Source: UBA2658 sp964617335
GTDB taxonomy: Bacteria > Bacillota > Clostridia > Oscillospirales > Oscillospiraceae
Reading direction: 5' to 3'
Assembly (NCBI GenBank): GCA_964617335.1
Contig: CAZTXG010000011.1
Location: forward strand, 1-45,107
DNA: 45,107 bases
The notes beneath the pieces are model-generated. The model saw only the letters and a list, made by a program, of their open reading frames with translations, was not told the DNA's origin and did not search any database. Position numbers and translations under genes: made by a program. Shown here one piece after another: positions 40,587 through 45,107 of this stretch (positions within the stretch are counted from its first letter, which is position 1; every line of letters begins with the position of its first letter).

Positions 40587-41795
40587 ATGGATAAAATTAA
40601 AATGCCAAACCCCATCGTAGAGATGGACGGCGACGAGATGACCCGCATACTCTGGCAAATGATAAAGGACGAGCTTTTGCTGCCTTTTGTAGAGCTTAAC
40701 ACGGAGTATTACGACTTGGGACTTCCTAAGCGTGACGAAACCGACGACCGCATCACAAACGAGGCGGCAGAGGCTATAAAGCGCCTTCGTGTTGGTGTAA
40801 AGTGTGCAACAATAACCCCCAATGCCCAGCGTGTTGAAGAATATAAACTTAAAGAAATGTGGAAGTCTCCAAACGCCACCATAAGAGCGGTGCTGGACGG
40901 CACGGTTTTTCGCGCCCCCATCATAACAGAGAGCATAAAACCCTATGTGGGCGGCTGGAAAAAGCCCATAACCATTGCCCGCCATGCCTTCGGCGATATT
41001 TATAAGGCCACCGAGCACAGGGTCACCGGCAAAGGCCGGGCAGAGCTTGTATTCACAGGTGAAAACGGCGAGAGCTTCAGAGAAACTGTCTATGATTTTG
41101 ACGGTGCCGGAGTTTTGCAGGCCCAGTTTAACACAGACGACTCCATTGAAAGCTTTGCCAGAGCCTGCTTCGACTTTGCTTTGGACACAAGGCAGGACCT
41201 TTGGTTTTCCACTAAAGACACCATCTCCAAAAAATACGACCAGACCTTTAAGCATATTTTTGCGGATATTTATGAGGCCGAGTATAAAAAGGCCTTTGAA
41301 AAGACCGGTATAGAATATTTTTACACCCTTATAGACGATGCTGTCGCAAGAGTTATCCGCTCTGAAGGGGGCTTTATCTGGGCTTGCAAAAACTATGACG
41401 GCGACGTTATGAGCGATATGGTTTCAACGGCCTTCGGCTCCCTTGCCATGATGACAAGCGTTTTAGTCTCCCCCGATGGAAACTATGAATATGAGGCTGC
41501 CCACGGCACCATAACCCGCCACTACTATAAGCATCTTAAGGGTGAGGAAACCTCCTCAAACCCCATTGCCACCATCTTCGCCTGGACCGGCGCCTTAAGA
41601 AAAAGGGGTGAGCTTGACTCTTCTGCCGAGCTATGCGCCTTTGCCGATAAGCTTGAAAAGGCCTGCCTTGATGTTATTGAGTCCGGTGTTATGACAGGTG
41701 ACCTTGCATCTTTGTCCTCAAAGCCCAATGCAAAAAAAGTTTCCTCTAAAGACTTTATCGCCGCCATAAGAAAAAGACTTACAGAGCTTTTCTAA
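40587..41795 (+). CDS. icd: NADP-dependent isocitrate dehydrogenase (eukaryote-type, dimeric)
   Basis: Oxidative decarboxylation of isocitrate to 2-oxoglutarate. The 402 residues match the homodimeric type II enzymes typical of mitochondria and some bacteria: PIVEMDGDEMTRILWQMIKD, VGVKCATITPNAQRVEEY, SPNATIRAVLDGTVFRAPI (substrate loop with the serine), KPITIARHAFGDIYKAT, LIDDAVARVI, NYDGDVMSDMVSTAFGSLAM and EAAHGTITRHYYKH. The latter two supply metal and cofactor contacts; the histidine/arginine in GTITRH fits NADP preference. It is co-transcribed with aconitase. Many Clostridia carry a different, prokaryotic-type IDH, so transfer is possible. Confidence 0.96.
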   Translation: MDKIKMPNPIVEMDGDEMTRILWQMIKDELLLPFVELNTEYYDLGLPKRDETDDRITNEAAEAIKRLRVGVKCATITPNAQRVEEYKLKEMWKSPNATIRAVLDGTVFRAPIITESIKPYVGGWKKPITIARHAFGDIYKATEHRVTGKGRAELVFTGENGESFRETVYDFDGAGVLQAQFNTDDSIESFARACFDFALDTRQDLWFSTKDTISKKYDQTFKHIFADIYEAEYKKAFEKTGIEYFYTLIDDAVARVIRSEGGFIWACKNYDGDVMSDMVSTAFGSLAMMTSVLVSPDGNYEYEAAHGTITRHYYKHLKGEETSSNPIATIFAWTGALRKRGELDSSAELCAFADKLEKACLDVIESGVMTGDLASLSSKPNAKKVSSKDFIAAIRKRLTELF

Positions 41796-41802
41796 GCAAA
41801 AA

Positions 41803-41846
41803 ACTAAAAGCCGCTTCCCGTAAAAGGAAGCGGCTTTAAATTTTTA
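41803..41846. terminator. Bidirectional terminator between icd and the rodA/ftsW gene
   Basis: AAAGCCGCTTCC pairs perfectly with GGAAGCGGCTTT around a seven-base loop, with T-rich sequence on the plus side; it lies between convergent genes. Confidence 0.85.
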
Positions 41847-41850
41847 TACG

Positions 41851-42996
41851 CTAGTGATAACTTCGGAATCTCTCCGGCTTCGGCCTGTATTTAACTCCGG
41901 AGACAAGGCCAGCTAGTGCAAGGCTTGAGAGCATAGACGAGCCGCCATAGCTGAAAAAAGGCAGAGTTATGCCGATTATAGGAGCTATGCCTATGCACAT
42001 TCCAATGTTTTCAAAAGTCTGGAATATAAGGCTGCCCGCAACACCCATACAAACGAGCATACTCAAATTGTTTTGGGACTTTACGCCGATGTATATACAG
42101 CGGCCGATTATTATCAAAAGCAGGAGAAAAACAATAAGGCAGGCAATCATACCAAGCTCCTCTCCTATAACAGAGAAGATAAAGTCCGTCTGCTTTTCCG
42201 GAAGAGCCTCCGACTGGGTTTGCTTTCCCTGATAAAGCCCCGAGCCTTTAAGCTGGCCGCTGGCAAGGGCAAGCTTACTTTGGTTTGACTGCCAGCGGAT
42301 ATCATAGCCATCTGAATCTATGCTGGACACATAGGGCAAAAGAATCCTGTCTCTATAGCGCTGGTTTAAAACCTTTGTCCAGAAAAAAGGCATAATGGCC
42401 GCTGTTCCCGCAAGGCCAATTAGAAACCAATAAAGCTTTACTCCGGCGGCAAACAGCATAACAATAAATATGAAAAGGAAAACAAGGGCACTGCCCATGT
42501 CTTTGGATATGGCGACTATATAGCCAATGGTCATAAGACAGTGGAGCAATAGCTGCCCCATGGAAAGGGGCGAATTTAAGTTTTTATAGCTTTTAAGGTA
42601 GCTTATATGCTTTGCCATGACTATGATAAAGGCAATTTTCATAACCTCAGTGGGCTGGATGCCGATAAAGCCGAAGCGCAGCCAGGCCCTGTTTCCCGTG
42701 TCGTCGGCATATCCCATAGGGGTAAGCAAAAGGGCGACTATGACAATTTCGAAGAGAACCAAAACCGCCCATTTGCCTGCCAAAATATCCACATCTATAA
42801 CTGTAAGCAAAATAAAAATCCCTATGCCCAGCAGCATGGAAGCTGTTTGAACAATGACATATCGGGAGGTCTCAAAAGAGGCCGTGGCGCTGGAAATGAC
42901 AACTATTCCAAAAACGGAGCATATAAGGCACAGGGCCAAAAGGAGCATATCTGCTCTTTTTACAAAATCTTTTATATGGGGCTTAAGCTTTTTCAC
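41851..42996 (-). CDS. rodA: FtsW/RodA/SpoVE-family peptidoglycan glycosyltransferase (RodA-like)
   Basis: SEDS proteins polymerise lipid II. The 381-residue product has about ten membrane helices and the family markers NRAWLRFGFIGIQPTEVMKI, SKDMGSALVFLFIF, QSNQSKLALASGQLKGSG, PEKQTDFIFSVIGEELGMI and ITLPFFSYGGSSMLSSLALA. RodA rather than FtsW is favoured by GYDIRWQSNQSKLALASG, but SpoVE cannot be excluded. The start is a GTG at 42996 because GGAGG lies five bases upstream; the longer open frame (TTG at 43044) has no ribosome site. It has its own divergent promoter. Confidence 0.9.
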   Translation of the reverse strand: MKKLKPHIKDFVKRADMLLLALCLICSVFGIVVISSATASFETSRYVIVQTASMLLGIGIFILLTVIDVDILAGKWAVLVLFEIVIVALLLTPMGYADDTGNRAWLRFGFIGIQPTEVMKIAFIIVMAKHISYLKSYKNLNSPLSMGQLLLHCLMTIGYIVAISKDMGSALVFLFIFIVMLFAAGVKLYWFLIGLAGTAAIMPFFWTKVLNQRYRDRILLPYVSSIDSDGYDIRWQSNQSKLALASGQLKGSGLYQGKQTQSEALPEKQTDFIFSVIGEELGMIACLIVFLLLLIIIGRCIYIGVKSQNNLSMLVCMGVAGSLIFQTFENIGMCIGIAPIIGITLPFFSYGGSSMLSSLALAGLVSGVKYRPKPERFRSYH

Positions 42997-43080
42997 CGGA
43001 ACCTCCAAATGTATATGGCGGGCTGCACCGCCCAGCTTTTCCAAAGTTTTTTGGGCTTTTTCCCGTCTTTACTTAGCCGG

Positions 43081-43095
43081 CCTGTTTAAAACAGG
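43081..43095. repeat. Perfect 7+1+7 palindrome in the rodA leader
   Basis: CCTGTTT-A-AAACAGG lies between the rodA promoter and start codon. It could be an mRNA hairpin or an operator; there is no T run. Confidence 0.4.
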
Positions 43096-43115
43096 CGGGT
43101 GAAATGTCTGGGCTT

Positions 43116-43165
43116 ATTTTAGCATACAAATACTTTTTGCGCAATCGTGAAATTAATGCTACAAT
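43116..43165. promoter_or_regulatory. Divergent rodA and radC promoters sharing one palindromic -35
   Basis: TTGCGCAA (43137-43144) reads TTGCGC on both strands. On the plus strand a 17-bp spacer leads to TACAAT (43160-43165); on the minus strand a 17-bp spacer leads to TAAAAT (43116-43121). Both -10s carry TGC in front. The two promoters are near mirror images and cannot both be occupied. Confidence 0.65.
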
Positions 43166-43260
43166 AGCTGGTATGATATGCTGCGGCGCTCCTTATTCTA
43201 TGAGCAGGACGGCAGGTCTTATAGGGCTTAAGCCAATATAAAAACACAGGGGATTTACAT

Positions 43261-43932
43261 ATGAATGTCCACGAGGGGCACAGGGAAAGAATGAAAAATC
43301 GCTTTTTAGAGCAGGGGCTTGATGTTTTTGAGGAGCATCAGGCGCTTGAGCTATTGCTGTTTTTCTCTGTTCCCCGCAGGGACACAAACCCCATTGCCCA
43401 CGCCCTGCTAAACCACTTCGGCAGTCTTGAGGCTGTTTTGGAGGCGCCGGAGGAGGAGCTTGCCAAAATAAGCGGCATAGGCAAAGGCAGCATCTGCCTT
43501 TTAAAGTTAATCCCCGCTGTCAGCCGCAGATACATGATGGATAAAAACAAGTTCGGTCAGGTGCTGGACACATCCTCCAAGGCTGGGGCCTATCTTATAC
43601 CCCGCTTTATGTATGAAAGAGACGAGGTGGTTTTTGTTATCTGCCTTGACGCTAAGTGTAAGGTTCTTTGCTGTAAGGAGCTGTTTCGGGGCAGCAACAA
43701 CTCAGCGGAGATAAGCATAAGGAAAATTGTTGAGCTTGCTCTTTCAAAAAACGCCTCATCGGTAATTTTATCTCATAACCACACCAGCGGCATTGCCCTT
43801 CCCTCCATTGAGGATGAAATGTCTACAAAAAGGGTGAAAGCCGCCTTGGAAACCGTTGGCGTAGCCCTTAACGACCATATTATAGTGGCAGGAGACGATT
43901 TTGTATCCATGTCAGACAGCGGCATAATATAA
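43261..43932 (+). CDS. radC: RadC-family JAMM-fold protein
   Basis: A 223-residue protein of the RadC family. It has a helix-hairpin-helix region (EEELAKISGIGKGSICLLK) and the JAMM/MPN-like metal site VILSHNHTSGIALPSIEDEM. The usual motif is HNHPSG followed by PS and D; here the proline after HNH is threonine and the residue before PS is leucine, although the His pair, Ser and Asp are kept. The name reflects an early DNA-repair assignment that is not well supported; the biochemical role is unknown. It starts near the shared promoter at 43116-43165. Confidence 0.9.
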   Translation: MNVHEGHRERMKNRFLEQGLDVFEEHQALELLLFFSVPRRDTNPIAHALLNHFGSLEAVLEAPEEELAKISGIGKGSICLLKLIPAVSRRYMMDKNKFGQVLDTSSKAGAYLIPRFMYERDEVVFVICLDAKCKVLCCKELFRGSNNSAEISIRKIVELALSKNASSVILSHNHTSGIALPSIEDEMSTKRVKAALETVGVALNDHIIVAGDDFVSMSDSGII

Positions 43933-43966
43933 TATCCAGCTTAGGCCAAGTTAAAACCTTGCAACT

Positions 43967-43996
43967 TTGATGCAAATTCTATGTTTTTTATATACA
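43967..43996 (+). promoter_or_regulatory. Putative promoter of the C39-like peptidase gene
   Basis: TTGATG (43967-43972), 18-bp spacer, TATACA (43991-43996). A TTGCA/TGCAA dyad (43960-43975) overlaps the -35, and an imperfect TTGTGTA-T-TATACAA palindrome lies at 44001-44015. Confidence 0.45.
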
Positions 43997-44039
43997 AGCT
44001 TTGTGTATTATACAAAAAAACATAGAAAAGGTGATACAC

Positions 44040-44933
44040 ATGGCAGCCGGATACAAAGGCTCTTCCAAGAAAAAACATAGTTTTACACTGGTTTTTCTTC
44101 TTCTAATTTTCCTCACGTTAATAGTTGCCGCAAAGCTTTATCTGGGCGGAGGCTTTTCAGATTTACCAGTCCTGTCTGATTTTGCGGAAGGCTTCCCTTC
44201 CAAAAAAGACGAAACCCCTCTGCTTCCTCCGGATGTCTCAGAAGATGATGAGCTTATGCAGGCTCTTAATGCGCTTGCTTTAAAGGACAGCAGAGTTTTA
44301 ACTCTTTTTGAAAGCTCGGAGGAAATCCCCGAACCTTTGCTTTTGCTTCTGGTGAAAAACCCCGAGGCCAGAGACTTTGTTCTCGCTTATCCTCAGCATA
44401 AAAACGATGCCGCTGTCGGGCTTATAAAAAAGGGGGAGCTTTCCTCCGGCATACCTTATTTTCTCCAATGGGACTCCCGTTGGGGTTATAAGATATACGG
44501 CTCCTGCGTTTTGGGTGTAACAGGCTGCGGGCCAACCTGCCTTTCTATGGTGGCTGCGGGCCTTACAGAAAATCTTGAGGCAAGCCCCTATGCTGTTGCC
44601 GCCTTCAGCGAATCAAGGGGCTTTTATGTCAAAGGAAGCGGCACCAGCTGGGAGCTTATGACCAAAGGAGCCGAAAGTTTCGGTCTTAGCTGTAAAGAGG
44701 TTTTTCTGGACGAAGCGGCCATGGTTTCCGAGCTTAGTTTGGGGCATCCTCTTATTTTAAGCCTTGGCCCCGGAGACTTTACGGAGGACGGGCATTTTAT
44801 AGTTGTAAGCTCCTATGAAAACGGTCTGTTCACTATAAAAGACCCTAACAGCCCGTCAAAAAGCGCCAAGGGCTGGAGCTTTGACTCTCTTTCTCCTCAG
44901 ATAAAAAACATCTGGTCTTTTGAAGTTGCCTGA
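44040..44933 (+). CDS. Membrane-anchored C39-like cysteine peptidase
   Basis: A 297-residue protein with a basic N-terminus, one membrane helix (FTLVFLLLIFLTLIVAAKLY, about residues 15-34), an acidic Pro/Ser/Glu linker (about 45-70), a helical region and a C-terminal peptidase C39-like domain. That domain has IPYFLQWDSRWGYKIYGSC (upstream Gln), the catalytic cysteine in GVTGCGPTCLSMVAAGL, DGHFIVVSSYENG (His) and IKDPNSPSKSA (Asp or Asn). It faces the outside; the substrate is unknown. No ABC exporter or bacteriocin peptide is adjacent. AAAGGTG lies before the ATG. The longer frame to 44001 lacks a ribosome site. Confidence 0.87.
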   Translation: MAAGYKGSSKKKHSFTLVFLLLIFLTLIVAAKLYLGGGFSDLPVLSDFAEGFPSKKDETPLLPPDVSEDDELMQALNALALKDSRVLTLFESSEEIPEPLLLLLVKNPEARDFVLAYPQHKNDAAVGLIKKGELSSGIPYFLQWDSRWGYKIYGSCVLGVTGCGPTCLSMVAAGLTENLEASPYAVAAFSESRGFYVKGSGTSWELMTKGAESFGLSCKEVFLDEAAMVSELSLGHPLILSLGPGDFTEDGHFIVVSSYENGLFTIKDPNSPSKSAKGWSFDSLSPQIKNIWSFEVA

Positions 44934-44987
44934 AAACTGAAATCAGACTCATTACCAAGCTTTAAAGCCCTTGTATCAAGGCTGCGG

Positions 44988-45020
44988 GAAGCCCTTGATG
45001 CAAGGGCTTCTTTTAATATT
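44988..45020 (+). terminator. Intrinsic terminator of the C39-like peptidase gene
   Basis: GAAGCCCTTG pairs with CAAGGGCTTC around ATG, followed by TTTTAATATTTT. A related AGCCCTTG/CAAGGCT half-copy lies just upstream. Confidence 0.88.
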
Positions 45021-45048
45021 TTGTTGTGGCAATTAAGGTGAAATAGTG

Positions 45049-45107
45049 TATAATATATACCACAACGGCACTTCGTGCCTGTGGTATAACATCCGCAAAG
45101 CGAATGT
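45049..45107 (+). promoter_or_regulatory. Possible promoter and leader hairpins of the next gene (window edge)
   Basis: TATAAT at 45049-45054 has only a poor -35 (TTGTGG, 19-bp spacer). At about the transcription start, TATACCACA (45056-45064) pairs with TGTGGTATA (45080-45088), enclosing GGCAC-TTC-GTGCC; ACATCCGC/GCGAATGT forms a further weak stem up to the end. The gene it serves lies outside the window. Confidence 0.35.

Noticed and set aside
1..45107. Insertion sequences, prophage or integrative element genes
   Set aside because: No transposase, integrase, capsid or relaxase-like protein is visible on either strand.

Overview
The window reads as chromosomal DNA of an anaerobic, probably spore-forming Firmicute of the Clostridia, perhaps Oscillospiraceae-like (inference). 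The evidence is a spoIIR gene with a sigma-F-type promoter, Firmicute-style sigma-A promoters and strong AGGAGG-like ribosome sites, an ECF vitamin transporter, a V/A-type ATPase, and lipoprotein-anchored ABC binding proteins. I see no phage, IS or CRISPR. The only repeat-rich stretch is a tRNA-derived tandem array near 34.7-35.1 kb.

Layout. 0.2-1.7 kb: a two-gene folate one-carbon operon (fchA-like, folD). 1.8-10.4 kb, minus strand: a nine-gene V/A-type ATPase operon in the transcribed order G-C-I-K-F-E-A-B-D. 10.7-13.6 kb: a cofactor-independent phosphoglycerate mutase homologue, ispE and spoIIR. 13.6-16.5 kb: a yybP-ykoY (Mn2+) riboswitch controlling a P-type cation ATPase. 16.5-18.4 kb: a small XRE regulator divergent from a 52-residue protein, then a lipoprotein pair (SGNH hydrolase and DUF4358). 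18.8-23 kb: methyltransferase, ecfA1, ecfA2, ecfT, truA. 23-27.5 kb: DUF5711 protein, CvpA protein, ClpE-like AAA+ unfoldase. 27.6-31.1 kb, minus strand: a polar amino-acid ABC transporter (binding protein, permease, ATPase) plus a separately transcribed second binding protein whose domain order is circularly permuted. 31.3-33.5 kb: an OmpR/PhoR-type two-component system followed by a probable small RNA. 33.7-35.8 kb: MscS channel, tRNA-Gly(GCC), 163-bp tandem repeats, and an FMN-riboswitch-controlled ribU-like S component. 36.3-41.8 kb: secG, and citrate synthase divergent from aconitase and isocitrate dehydrogenase (the oxidative route to 2-oxoglutarate). 41.9-45.1 kb: rodA/ftsW homologue, radC and a C39-like peptidase.

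How the parts connect. The ECF A-A-T module at 19.7-22.2 kb could energise the RibU-like S component at 35.1 kb. The ABC transporter may be served by two binding proteins, one canonical and one permuted. The two-component operon is flanked by similar TTYAYA-type hexamers at 11-bp period, upstream of the regulator and upstream of the candidate sRNA, which suggests autoregulation plus an RNA output. The citrate synthase, aconitase and isocitrate dehydrogenase genes would supply 2-oxoglutarate for glutamate synthesis.

The points most worth checking are the permuted binding protein (27640-28443), the candidate sRNA with four upstream 11-bp repeats (33501-33690), the sigma-F promoter nested in a ribosome-site-masking hairpin before spoIIR (12893-12957), the tRNA-derived tandem repeat (34691-35085) and the shared palindromic -35 between rodA and radC (43116-43165).
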